DNA from: Mermis nigrescens | Lineage: Eukaryota > Nematoda > Enoplea > Mermithida > Mermithidae | Assembly: GCA_036768485.1 (NCBI GenBank) | Contig: JAVLUZ010000257.1 | Location: forward strand, 1,068,382 to 1,132,381 | Direction of reading: 5' to 3' | DNA length: 64,000 nt | Shown here: one piece after another, positions 45,280-55,474 of the stretch | How positions within the stretch are numbered: position 1 is the stretch's first letter | Layout of the letters: each line of letters starts with the position of its first letter | The notes under the pieces: generated by a model | Database searches by the model: none | Seen by the model: only the letters and a program-made list of their open reading frames with translations | What the model was told of the DNA's origin: nothing | Translations under genes and position numbers: made by a program

Positions 45280-45665
45280 AATAGATCATTCGCTCCACCC
45301 TCAAAATGGCCAGGGATCCCCATTAGACATGCCCAGCATTGTAATTCTCGGGTTAAAATTTTGAAATGCCTGTTTCAGGCTTAAAAATGATTGGTATGTG
45401 TCAAAACATCGTATTTTCGACGTTTCTGACGGTACCCTATTTTTGTAGCGCATAAAAACATGAAAAAAATCAGAAAAATAGAAAAAATCCAACAAATTGT
45501 ATAAAATGTAGTCGAAAAATTAGTATAAGGCGCGAATCGTCGAAAATTTAATACTTATGAGTAAATGGATTGATAAAAACGCTTAAAAAGCACTTTTTAT
45601 GGAATTTTCATAAAAAAATTTCGGAAACGCTTTAAAAATCGCGTATTCTAAGGGATGGTAAAACT
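45280..45665. repeat. Dispersed repeat R1, copy in intron 6
   Basis: The blocks GACGTTTCTGACGGTACCC, GGCGCGAATCGTCGAAAATT and AATACTTATGAGTAAATGGA recur in the same order at 46430-46740. Boundaries are uncertain. Confidence 0.65.
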
Positions 45666-46048
45666 TTTTCTGCATGATGAAACCTTCCGTAAAGATAATT
45701 ATGCTAATGACCAAAAATTCACATTAGCGTATCAATGTTTTTTCCGGCAGCGCTGATTGTTGTAAATGTTTATTAGCACTCGATTTGTTCATTAGCTTAG
45801 CACCCAAAACCTTTTAGTGGCGTTAATGCTTATTTTACGTATTCTATACAATGAATTTAATTATTGTGTGCTTTTAAATTTATTCAAAATTTAATTATAT
45901 CAACAGGAATTTATTGTTTCTATAATTGATAATTTTATTATTATTAATAATCATTTTAATATTAATTTAATTCAATTTAATACTTATTTAAATTTAATTT
46001 GAATTTTTTATTTTATTCCTTTTTTGATTTTTTTAAAATATTTTCAAG

Positions 46049-46168
46049 AAATCGTGTCGAGCCGTCACCGAGGCCTACGTTAAATTGCACGAGGATGGTT
46101 TGATATATAGGAGTAATAGGCTGGTCAATTGGTCGTGCTCGCTTCGTTCCGCTATATCCGATATTGAG
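46049..46168 (+). CDS. VARS: Valyl-tRNA synthetase, exon 7
   Basis: Acceptor TATTTTCAAG, donor ATTGAG|GTATAC; exactly 40 codons in phase 0. It encodes [20 protein letters not shown] then [20 protein letters not shown]. The motif [15 protein letters not shown], leading into the editing (CP1) insertion, is conserved. Confidence 0.96.
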
Positions 46169-46174
46169 GTATAC

Positions 46175-46790
46175 TATATCCCATAAATGTAACGGCTAGA
46201 AATTTAGGGAGGGGTCTAGGGGATTTTTAGGGGGGAGTGACCTCCAACTTTTGGAAAAAGCGGCCAAAAATCGATTTTCCTAATAAAAAGGAGGTCAAAA
46301 TTTTTCTGGCTTTGGGAAGGGGATGGAGGACGTCCGACTCTGGATGTGGGGATTGGCGTGTATGCTATATCCGAAATATGTATGCAGACATGCACGGCAT
46401 GGGAATTCCGGGGGAGGGGTGAAATTTTTAAAGTGCTTTTTGGGCCTAAACATCGTGGGCGCGCGTCAAAAGCATCCCTTTTCAGCGTTTCTGACGAAAC
46501 TCTTATCTTTCTAAAGCATAATAAAGCAAAAATTTCGGAAAAATCAAAAAAATCGAAGGAATCGAACAAAAGATACTCTAAACATGAGTGTATGGCGCGA
46601 AGCGCCGAAAATTTGACACTTATGAGCAAATAGATAGCTAAAAACGCTTTAAAGTCACCTTTTCTACTAAATTTCAGAAAATTTTTGGAAAGTTTTTTTT
46701 GCAAAATCGCGAATTCTGGGGGGGGGCGGTCGAAAAAGTTTCTAGGGGAGGAAAGTGTATCCCCTCAACCCCCTATGATCATGTTTGTAG
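46175..46790. repeat. Dispersed repeat R1, copy in intron 7
   Basis: Homologous to 45280-45665, with CAGCGTTTCTGACGAAACTC, GGCGCGAAGCGCCGAAAATT and GACACTTATGAGCAAATAGA. Its outer ends are G/C-rich (GGGAGGGGTCTAGGGG; CCCCTCAACCCCCTATG). The 162-residue minus-strand open frame here is repeat sequence. Confidence 0.65.
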
Positions 46791-47107
46791 GAAAATATTT
46801 TTTATTGCATTTTTATTATTTTGATTTAAAAAAAATTTAATTTAGAAAATTTTTTTTGCATCTTCTTTATTTTTAACGCTGCAGTAAGCCGTAGTAAGCT
46901 ACAGTAAGCTCCAGATTTTTGTTATTTAAAATTAGAAAAAAATATTTTTCCCATATGTACTATAACTTTTTGTCTTATAAGCAAAGCGCCAATTATTCGT
47001 TTGAAATTGAAAAGATGGATTTTCACGGAAATTATTCCAATTTTTAGGAAACATTTGTAAGTTGTGAAAATATCTACATAAATTTGGGCCGTTTTCGAAA
47101 TTTTTAG

Positions 47108-47216
47108 GTCGACAAGATGGAATTAACGGGCCGAACGATGATCAAAGTTCCTTCCTATGACAAGCCAATCGAATTCGGCGTTCTGGTATCGTTTGCATAT
47201 CCGATGGTGGACTCGT
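47108..47216 (+). CDS. VARS: Valyl-tRNA synthetase, exon 8
   Basis: Acceptor AATTTTTAG, donor CTCGT|GTACGC leaving one base. It encodes [20 protein letters not shown] then [16 protein letters not shown]. It opens the CP1 editing domain (VDxxELTGRT...EFGVLxxFAY). Confidence 0.95.
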
Positions 47217-47614
47217 GTACGCTTTTAATTCAATTTAATCCAATTTAATTTAAATCTAATTTAAGGTTCTATCCCCCATTTTATGTATTTTGTACCTCCT
47301 CCGATTTTGGGCTTTGGCCATTTTATATTTTTTTGTAATTTCTCATCAAAAGTATTAGGCCATTTTATTTAAAACCTTCTAACAATGACCGACTTCTTCC
47401 TCCCCCCAACTTTCTATGATCACATAAATTGCGCACTAACTTTTTAACAAAAAATAAAATGTCTTTTATGATAAAATCGTAAGTGCGGGGTGGGTAAAAA
47501 ACGAATTGTATATTCTTCCTCATAACGCATAGCTTCCCAGACACTTGACTAAATTAAACATGGCTTGTATTGGTGCGCAAGGTCAAACTTTCATGGGGGA
47601 GTGAACATTACACC

Positions 47615-47877
47615 AGGGCATGGAGGGGGTTTGGGGTTATGCACCTCCTCCCCCAATAAATCAAAATACCCCCCTTCCCCCAGAAATCAAAATGACCAGA
47701 ATTCAATTTTTTATTTTTTGTTGTTTTTTTTCGCAATTTCTTGATGCCAATGGATAGTGCTCGATGAGGAACGTTGAAAAATGGTGCTTTTCCGCCATAC
47801 CACCATTTTTAAGGATGGCCATTTTTTGACCTTTGAAAAATCTTGCAATCCAGAATTTTGGGGCCGCCCACCTTTGT
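47615..47877 (-). mobile_element. hAT-like MITE, TGGGCAGCACC family (intron 8)
   Basis: Reverse copy, AGGGCATGGAGGGGG to CCGCCCACCTTTG. The flanks ATTACACC (47607-47614) and TGTACACC (47878-47885) match at 6 of 8. Confidence 0.8.
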
Positions 47878-47904
47878 TGTACACCCAAAATCGGTAGACA
47901 GCTA

Positions 47905-48379
47905 CAGTGCTCGCCAAGAAATTTGAGCAATAAAGAACCGATTGAGGTTATTTAGGAAGCTTTTTCACGGCCTAATCGCCCGAGACCTAAAGAGTATGCT
48001 GGCATGCTTTACTTTAAGAAAACGCGACCTAAATGTTAAGGTCGGACTGTTTACGATTTAGCAGGCGTTCATAAATAGAGGTGTGGTGACAGCGCACGTG
48101 TGCGCATTATATACACAATATCATATGCGTATGCATTGCCTGAGTGTAATTAGTATTAATATACTCTACGCGCTGAGTTTGGGTTTTTGCTTGGGTACTT
48201 TTATTTTATTTTTTTTGTCAGGATACTTTTTTTAATATTTTTTCGTTTTTTTGTTTGGGTCGCGTTTTCTTGAAGTAAAACGTTCTCGGATACTCTTTGG
48301 GTTGCAGGCGATTAGGTCATGAAAAATCGTTCTGAAATAAACTCAAGCAGCTCTATATTATACAAATGTTGTGGCGAGC
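47905..48379. mobile_element. Tc1-like MITE, family B, copy 2 (intron 8)
   Basis: Starts CAGTGCTCGCCAAGAAATTT and ends TTGTGGCGAGC, with TA on both sides. It matches 36097-36568 along its length, including the ATCATATGCGTATGCAT core palindrome. Confidence 0.82.
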
Positions 48380-48989
48380 TATGTTTGTGCATCGTAAAAA
48401 ACGGTTCTATAGCGAAAAAACGATTGTATCGCTTTAAAACAATTGTTCTTAGGCATTTTCAGCAAATAAATGGCCTTTTTGTACTCACAAACATAGCTAT
48501 ATAGTTTTTTGGACGAAAAATAGCTATTTAGCTGTTCTTGGAGTCGATAAAATAGCTGTAGATCTCTTTAAAACTCAGAAAAGACAACTATATAGCATTT
48601 CTAAAAAGGCTATACATACATATATGTACCAGCTAATTTTCTGGAGCCCAAAAAAGGCGATATACTGATGGTTTTTCGGCCTAAATTGCTGTATACCTAT
48701 CAGTTTTTAAAAGTTCAGGAGGGAGTGACACCCCCTCACCAACATGCTATTTTGTAGTGGTTTGCTTTATCTGAGAGCCTAATAAAAATTATATTGGCTA
48801 AAAATTTTTTGAAAGATTCAATTAAAAACTAAACTAAATTAAATAAACTCTGCATAAACTCAGAGAAGTTCCAATTAATCTGTATAGGCTGCTGTTTGTT
48901 TACATTAAATTAAGCAAAAGTCCTTTTCGTGCATTTCGTAAATTTAATGCATGAAATAAGCTACGTATCTTTACATATTATAACTCTTT

Positions 48990-49429
48990 GAAAGAAAAAG
49001 ATAATGCAACATGACTTGTTTCATACGAAATCAAAATTATTTGTTTATTATTCCGTTTATTCCTGTCTTAATTACTTCAGTGTCGCAGAGTACATACCTA
49101 GCACTTTTCCAATAATCATAATGTAGCAGTCGTGTCTAATTATCAATTTTGTACTATTGTAGCTTTGTTTTTTACTAGTTTTACTATATAGCTAAGAAGT
49201 TCCGTGTATATGTTTTGCTCAAAAGCCATACTGTAGCGTCGGTTTTCTTCATAATTTTTTAGCTATGGTACTTTCGGTTTTGTTGACAAGTGTTGCTGTG
49301 GCAGGAAGTAGCATGTGCTTTTTGCCCAACAATCATACTGCGGCATTAGTTATTTCTCGAATTTCTTACCATTATACATACACTCTTGTTGAATAGTCTT
49401 ACTGTAGCAGTAAGTAGATACGTACTTTT
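48990..49429 (+). repeat. ~115-bp tandem array with CATACTGTAGC, left part (intron 8)
   Basis: Units with CCAATAATCATACTGTAGC and a GTACTTTT or CTTTTTGCCC landmark recur about every 100-120 bp. The array resumes at 54007-54610 after the inserted 49430-54006 element. Confidence 0.7.
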
Positions 49430-49897
49430 TCGGAATGGGCCGTTTTGGCAATCGGAGCGCTGTTATAGCCTGTTTCATTCCAAACGGTAGGTATTCACGT
49501 ACCTATAGTATGCAGTGCCTTGCATTCATAATGTGTTAGAAGCTGGGTGAGGCAGGGCAAGACAATTCCTGATATGAGACAGGGTGACCCTGAATTGGGA
49601 GTGTACTGTATCAAGCTACTCTCAGAATGTCATATAAGCCAGTGGTTCGACTGTGCTGAAAGTTTGTGAGTAGGACAGTTATGTATTAGCTAGGCATGTG
49701 ATATCTTTGCATGATAGCAGCTGGATAACTGTAACTGTTATGACACGTAAGTATATATGTTGCGAGCCAATAATCCAATTGAATCTAAATTTCGGAAAAA
49801 TGATTAATATGCTGGAATACACTTTAAGCTTGATGACAATGTATCAGGTTTACTTTAGGTATGTTATAACGCGTCAAGCTTATATCTCACGAAGCAG

Positions 49898-50100
49898 GGG
49901 CCGGTTTCAATAAAGTAACTTAAGTCCGAAATCGGACTTAAGTTCGAACTTAACTGTTAAGTTCGAACTTAGCGGTTTCAATAAAAAAACTTAAGTTCAA
50001 ACTTAAAGTTTGAACTTAAGTTCGAACTTAAGATTGGCCGGTTTCAATAAAGTTAAGTTCGAACTTAAAAAAGTTAAGTTCGAACTTAAATCGACAGAAA
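49898..50100 (+). repeat. Harbinger left terminal region: palindrome array
   Basis: Three copies of GGTTTCAATAAA (49903, 49973, 50039) alternate with TTAAGTTCGAACTTAA palindromes and variants (TCCGAAATCGGA, AAGTTTGAACTT). The tip sequence is therefore repeated inside the end. Confidence 0.9.
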
Positions 50101-50148
50101 GTTAAGACTGCATGGAGGTGTCTTAAGTTTGTTGTTTTGTATATTGTC

Positions 50149-50906
50149 ATGGCTGGTCGGTTGCTTCTATTGCTTAATGAAGAAAGAGAGGAATTACAAA
50201 GAAATCGAATTTTTCGAGATCGTTTGAATCCTATTGATTATTTTAATGATCAAGATTTGTATCAACGTTACAGATTTGACCGCGAATCTATTTTTTATTT
50301 GACGGATTTATTGTCAGAGGATTTGAACAAAACAAGCCGTAATCAAGCCATGCTGCCCGTACAGCAACTATTAGTCGCCTTAAGATTTTATGCCACTGGC
50401 ACGTTCCAAATAGTTTGTGGTGACGATATTCTTGTCTCAAAAGCAACAGCTCACAGATGTATTTGGCAAGTCACAGAAAGTTTAGTGAAAAAACGAGCCG
50501 AATTTATAAATTTTCCAGCTCAAGATCAATGTGACAAAATTAAGTCCGATTTTTTCAAAATAGCAAATTTTCCTGGTGTGTTGGGCTTGGTCGATGGAAC
50601 CCACATTCGTCTTCAACGTCCATCTTTAAACGAACACGAATATATAAACAGGAAATTTTACCCGTCTGTCAACGTGCAAGGAATTTGTGACAGTCATGGT
50701 CAGTTTTTGAATGTGCTGGCCAAATGGCCAGGATCAACTCACGATGCTTTTGTATGGTCGCAGAGTAGCATTAACAGACAGTTTGAAATCGGCCGCGATG
50801 ATGGGTTTATTTTGGGCGACAGTGCTTATCCTTGTAAACCGTGGATTTTGACTCCATTTCGAGAACCAATTTCCCGTGCTCAAAAAAATTACAACACTGC
50901 TCATAA
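50149..50906 (+). CDS. Harbinger transposase, exon 1
   Basis: A DDE-superfamily nuclease of the HARBI1/PIF type; it cuts and pastes the element. ATG at 50149 (MAGRLLLLLNEEREEL) is preferred over the non-ATG start upstream. The family motifs are in order: FDRESIFYLTDLL (about 43-55), LLVALRFYATGTFQ (74-87), GLVDGTHI with the first catalytic Asp at 149, GSTHDAFVW with the second Asp at 199, and GDSAYPCKPWILTP (223-236). The donor CATAA|GTAAGTG gives codon 253 (Lys) split between exons. Assembled length is 345 residues, against about 350 for HARBI1. No frameshift or stop. Confidence 0.95.
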
Positions 50907-51528
50907 GTAAGTGTAAGCAAACTTTATAAGCTCAATCTTTTGATGATAAAATGAGAGAATTTTTAAAACTGAAAGAAACTTGCAAAATATTGTTTTTTGA
51001 CATTTTATCACAAAATTCCAAAATTATAAATTGTTTCGTAAAATTTACAGGTGGTATTACAATTTTGCAAGCTGACAAACTGATGGAAAAAGTTGGTTTT
51101 TTTGTCTTTTTAATGAAGCAATTTTAATTTTTTTCCTGAAATATTCATTACTTTGAAACAAAATTTTTTTTGTATTAAAGCCAGGATGCACTCATTTTCG
51201 TTTGCCTTGCTAAATCCGTAAATAAAGGAGTGATTATTGTTTCCCTCGTTATCATTATCGGCATGCAAGGTTATCTTATATTTCTGGATTTGAGTTGTAA
51301 ATTTTTGCGTAAAAAACCCACAAATTTTTTAATTCGTTTTTTTGTAAAACAAAAAGGGAGAACTGAAGCAACATTTGTCTCAATTTTATCTTTAATGCTT
51401 AAATGGCAATTTTTGGAAGTTTTGAATTTTTTCCGTCCAACACAAGAATTTTCGGATTTTTCATCATGAAACAAAAAAACGTCATTTTAATTTTTAAATG
51501 GAAAGTTTCTTTTAATATTTTTTGCTAG

Positions 51529-51808
51529 ACAAACCAGAGTAATCATTGAGCAGACGTTTGGCCGCTGGAAACGCCGATTTCACCTTATGCACAGTGAATG
51601 TCGCGTTTCGCCCTCAAAAACATGCAAACTGGTTGTTGCAACAGCGATCTTGCATAATATTGCTATAAAAAGAAATCAACGTCATTTTGATGATCAAATG
51701 GATGAAGCAGAATTGGAAGGAATTGAAGTGGCAGATTATAATGATGAATTGGGGCCTGAAAGTGGCAAAACCTTCCGACAGCACATTGTTGATGCATATT
51801 TTGCTTAG
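51529..51808 (+). CDS. Harbinger transposase, exon 2
   Basis: Acceptor TTTTTTGCTAG (ending 51528) after a 622-bp intron. It encodes QTRVIIEQTFGRWKRRFHLM, whose Glu (residue 260) is the third catalytic acid, then TCKLVVATAILHNIAI, a conserved C-terminal helix of the family, and an acidic tail ending at TAG 51806-51808. Together with exon 1 the DDE triad is complete. Confidence 0.93.
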
Positions 51809-51887
51809 TATTCGTATTTGCAAGTGGTTTTCAAACGTTTCATTTATTGGATGTTTTTCATAAAATATAATCAAACTTCAAGCATAT

Positions 51888-52236
51888 CTACAGCATGGTC
51901 ATATTGTAATCACTTTTCAATTTTTGAGCTTGAAGCTGAAGTACGTGAACTTCCCATTCCAATTTCTGCTTTTGCAATTGAAAAAGTTCTTTTTTCATTG
52001 CCAACTTTTCTCTTCGAATCGCAATTGATTCCTTTTCCAATTCCAATCGAGCTGCTTCAATTTCAGCAATTGTCATTTCAGTGGTTTCTTTGGGTTTAGT
52101 CGAAACAGCCTTAGATTTTTGCAGCTTCAAGGAAGCTGAACTAGACAATGCATTGTCCGTGCGGCTTTCATCACCTCTCGCTGAGAGTTCATCCCTATTT
52201 AAACGATTCATTACAAATAATTGCACAGTACTTGTA
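51888..52236 (-). CDS. Harbinger Myb/SANT-like protein, exon 2 (coiled coil)
   Basis: On the minus strand the acceptor AATTTTAG is followed by an exon that completes the split codon as Asp and continues TSTVQLFVMNRLNRDELSAR. The last ~70 residues (EIEAARLELEKESIAIRREK, then LAMKKELFQLQKQKLEWEV) form an obvious heptad-rich coiled coil. The stop is at 51888-51890. It faces the transposase gene tail to tail, with about 80 bp between the stops. Confidence 0.88.
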
Positions 52237-52559
52237 CTAAAATTCTATTTTTACTAATTTTAAGTTTAAAAATTCGAAAATTCTACAATTTTCTGATACA
52301 GTGCATTTAAAAATACATTTTGTTCCAAAAATAAAACTACATTTTGTTCCAAAAATAAAACTACATTTTGTTCCAAAAAAAGTTCGTTAAGCTCATTTGA
52401 AAATTATATTGTAGAATCGATTCTCACATTTTTACTGAGAAATAAAGATATGTTTTTTTCCAGAAACTTTCTGCGTTGAAAAAGACGTAGGAAAATTTTG
52501 ATAACACCTGCACACAGAAGTAAAATTAAGTTAAAAATTTGCAGGACGTTGTTACTCAC

Positions 52560-52975
52560 TCGGAATCTGATTGGAATTCTTCCACAGGTTCACCTGTGTC
52601 CATTCCACCGGTTATCCCATTGAAACTTGCTGAGTCTTTGTAAGCTTCAACAATGTCGGTCAAAACTGGTTGAATTGGTGAAGCAGGCGGGCCTCCACCC
52701 GTTCCACTGGCTGATTTCTTGACTGCTGCATTTTTGTGTTTGGCTGAATTCTTCAAATTTGCCCACTTTTTCTTGACTTCGTCCATTGTACGTTTGTTGG
52801 CTGGATAGGAAGAGTTAACATCCCGGGTGATTTCGTTCCAAATTAGTTGTCTTTTTCGATTTGTATCTCCATCATTGAATTTGACTTCCAAAATTTTTCT
52901 TTTGGACAAACACAATTCTGTTAATCTTTCGATTTCTTTAGTTGACCAATTCGAAGATCGCTTTTTGTCTTCCAT
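52560..52975 (-). CDS. Harbinger Myb/SANT-like DNA-binding protein, exon 1
   Basis: The second Harbinger protein, which in characterised systems binds element ends and helps the transposase enter the nucleus. The start is ATG at 52975 (MEDKKRSSNWSTKEIERLTE). The tri-helical domain covers about residues 8-80 with Trp10, Trp46 and Trp71 at the expected hydrophobic positions, and RTMDEVKKKWANLKNSAKHK closes helix three. A Gly/Pro-rich linker follows. The donor CCGA|GTGAGT (minus strand) joins exon 2 in phase; total 254 residues. Confidence 0.92.
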
Positions 52976-53129
52976 GACTTTTTAGATTCGAGTGACGAAT
53001 GCCGAAAAAATTATCTAATGAATGGCTAACAATTTGTTGTTTGCACTCTTTTTTATTTAACACAAGACTTCACGACAAAACTTGCCAAATTTAACGTTGC
53101 GTTTGTCTATTTTGCATAGCACCACAGGC

Positions 53130-53293
53130 ACAGTTAAGTTCGAACTTAAGTTCGAACTTAAGTTCAAACTTAACAAGTTCGAACTTAAATTTTTATTGAA
53201 ACCGACTTAAGTTCAAACTTATCCTAGTTCGAACTTAACGATTTAAGTTCGAACTTAAGTTTAAGTTCAAACTTATCTTATTGAAACCAACCC
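53130..53293 (+). repeat. Harbinger right terminal region: palindrome array
   Basis: Inverted counterpart of the left region: repeated AAGTTCGAACTTAA palindromes with TTATTGAAACC at about 53193 and 53279. Confidence 0.9.
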
Positions 53294-54006
53294 CAGGGTC
53301 TGATTATGTTCAAATTCTGGGATTATGATTGCTATATATGTGTATATGGAGCAGTTGACTATGCGTGAATGTAGTGAGTTTGAAGCATGGACATACTTGT
53401 ATCACAAGCAAAATTTAAGCTGATATAAACTTTGATATAAACTTAGATATCATTAGATGACTACACTGACCCATTTGCATCCACATCATATAAGCAGCTG
53501 CTCCATGTGCAGCAATCATGTTCACAAACTTAAAACGTTATTAGACCGGTGGCTCATAAGATATAAGCTTGTGCATTGCAGCATAGTTACAGTATGTGTG
53601 ATGCGTAGTCATCGCGTTTTTAATATGTTTAGCATATATCACTCATTTTTTCGAAATTTGGGCTCAACTGGACAATTGGTTCGCGAGATATATGCTTACG
53701 TGCTATAAATAGCTACAGTTATCCGACTGCATTCGCGCAAAAGTGATCATGGCTTTGCATATATCCGTCCTGCATCGAAAATTCCAGCTCAATCGAGCCA
53801 ATGGCTCATAAGATATTTTGAGCTTAGCTCTATTCAGGGTCACCCCAGTTCAGGGACACTGTGTCACCTAAAGCACTCATCATGCCCAACCTCGCCCTAG
53901 TCCCATTCCTATGTATTAACACTAATTTGAAATGGAACGGACTACAACTATACCTCCGTCGTGAAAATGGTCTTTGTCAAAACAGCGTGCCAAAGTGTCT
54001 TAGACC

Positions 54007-54612
54007 GTACTTTTGCTCAATAGTCATACTGTAGACTTGGATTTTCTCTGAAATTTCTCACGATTGTGCTTCCGTTTTTTTACTAGTCTTGCTGTAGCAG
54101 GAAGTGGTATGTACTTTTCGCCCAATAATTATACTGTAGCAAAATCATATTTTAGCATTGTTTTTATATAAATTTTTCACCTTTGTACTTTTGTTTCTTT
54201 CGGCTAGTCTTACTGTAGCATGAAGTAGTGTGTGCTTTTTTGCCCGATAATCATACTGTACCATTGTTCCTTTAAAATAAATTTCTCACTTTTATACGTT
54301 CTTCCGTTTTTTGGCTAGTTTTGCTGTCGGAGGAAGTAGTATGTACTTTCGGCCCAATTATCATACTGTAGCTTAATTATACTATAACACTATTTTCAAC
54401 TGAATTTCTCGCTAGTGTACTTCCGTTTTTCTTGATTAGTCTCAATTAGTAGTAGTAGTATGTAAGTTTTGCCTAATAATCATACTGTAGCATTGTTTTT
54501 TTATAAATAAATTCCTCACTATTGTACATACATCTGTTTGCTCTGACTAGTCTTACTGTAGCAGTAAGAAGTACATATTTTTCGTCCATTAATCCTACTG
54601 TAGCTTTGGGAT
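54007..54612 (+). repeat. ~115-bp tandem array with CATACTGTAGC, right part (intron 8)
   Basis: Five to six units, each with a CCCAATAATCATACTGTAGC-like core and a TTCTCAC...TGTAC...TTCCGTTTTT stretch, ending about 20 bp before exon 9. Confidence 0.8.
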
Positions 54613-54632
54613 TTTTCGGTCATAAATTTTAG

Positions 54633-54812
54633 CCGACGAAATAGTGGTTGCGACAACGCGCGTTGAAACGATGCTCGGCGACGTCGCTGTCGCTGTGCAT
54701 CCCGACGACGCACGATACAAAAATTTGCACGGAAAATTTTGCCGCCATCCGTTCGTCGATAGAAAGCTGCCGATTATTTTAGACAAATATGTGGATATGA
54801 ATTTCGGCACAG
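54633..54812 (+). CDS. VARS: Valyl-tRNA synthetase, exon 9 (editing domain)
   Basis: Acceptor AAATTTTAG, donor GGCACAG|GTACCA leaving one base. It encodes [20 protein letters not shown] then [40 protein letters not shown]. The VVATTRxETMLGDxAVAVHPxDxRY block lines the pocket where mischarged threonine is hydrolysed. G/C content is markedly higher than in the flanking introns. Confidence 0.97.
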
Positions 54813-55210
54813 GTACCACAGTTGTAATTACTGTAGTAAAATTTCTTTAAAAAATGATTTGTACTATTTTTTCCTATAATGTTTTTTGAAAAACTCAATG
54901 GAATATCGGCGCAGTTACTGTAGTCGTTATTACTGTAGTAATGCATGTACGAAAATTCTTTATAAAATAGAAAAATTTGGTTTTTAGAGGTTCTTTTTAT
55001 AATTATTTTCCGAAAAATAAGATTACTAAATCGAATTTTGGCACAGGTATTATAGTTGTTATATTACTACAGTTGTGCCCGTCGGAAAATTTTCACTAAA
55101 TTTAAAAAAAAACTTATTTTTTGCGTTTTTTCTAATTAATTTTTTCGGACATTTAAATTCCTGAATTAAATTTCGGCGTAGGTACTACAGTTGTTATTAC
55201 TGTAGTCATG
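54803..55210 (+). repeat. Intron 9 tandem repeats containing copies of the exon 9 donor junction
   Basis: The junction TTTCGGCACAG|GTACCACAG at 54803 is followed by diverged repeats: ATATCGGCGCAGTTACTGTA (54902), TTTTGGCACAGGTATTATAG (55034) and TTTCGGCGTAGGTACTACAG (55170). Each is followed by a GTTATTACTGTAGT-like piece. Spacing is about 100-136 bp. At least two copies keep a GT after the AG. Confidence 0.85.
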
Positions 55211-55474
55211 CCTGTCAAATTTTTTTAAGAAATTATGAAAAAATGATTTTGTGTCTTATAATTATTTTGTGGCAAAATTAGATTGCCGTATTACCGTAGC
55301 CATCGTGTCCTTATAAAAATATGAAAAGCTACAAGGAAGAAACAAATCATTTTATAGTTTTTTGATTAAAAAGTAATTTTTTATCTCTTCAGCCATCGTG
55401 TCTTTCGGAAATTCATTGAAAACAATAAAAAAACAACGATTTTCACTCCTTTTTATCATTTGACACGTGTTTTT

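Larger units (their letters stand above)
47571..48745. mobile_element. GGTGCGCAAGGTCA repeat with two nested MITEs (intron 8)
   Basis: Starts TTGGTGCGCAAGGTCAAACT and ends in GTGACACCCCCTCACC. It is interrupted by a hAT-like MITE (47615-47877) and a Tc1-like MITE (47905-48379). The remaining body is rich in ATAGCTATATAG-type repeats, as in 40096-40670. Confidence 0.55.
49898..53293 (+). mobile_element. PIF/Harbinger transposon, apparently intact and autonomous
   Basis: A 3396-bp element flanked by CAG at 49895-49897 and 53294-53296. The tips are GGGCCGGTTTCAATAA and TTATTGAAACCAACCC. PIF/Harbinger elements make 3-bp duplications and, in some families, target CWG. It carries the two genes expected of the superfamily in convergent orientation: a DDE transposase (50149-51808, +) and a Myb/SANT-like protein (51888-52975, -). 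Both have open frames and canonical splice sites, so the copy may be young or still active. The subterminal regions are unusual arrays of AAGTTCGAACTT palindromes. Confidence 0.93.
49430..54006. mobile_element. 8-bp-TSD repeat family C, copy 1, hosting the Harbinger element
   Basis: The left end has GAATGGGCCGTTTTGGCAAT and the right end finishes AGTGTCTTAGACC. It is flanked by GTACTTTT at 49422-49429 and 54007-54014 (perfect 8 bp), inside the CATACTGTAGC array. Subterminal inverted similarity extends several hundred bases (ATTCCTGATATGAG and its complement near 53850). Removing the nested Harbinger leaves about 1.18 kb. Copy 2 is at 55475-56953. Confidence 0.8.

Noticed and set aside
46216..46704. 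162-residue minus-strand ORF
   Set aside because: Covers a dispersed repeat (R1) whose other copy at 45280-45665 does not keep the frame.
50137..50148. Upstream in-frame start for the Harbinger transposase
   Set aside because: The first codon there is not ATG; the ATG at 50149 gives the usual length and N-terminus for the family.
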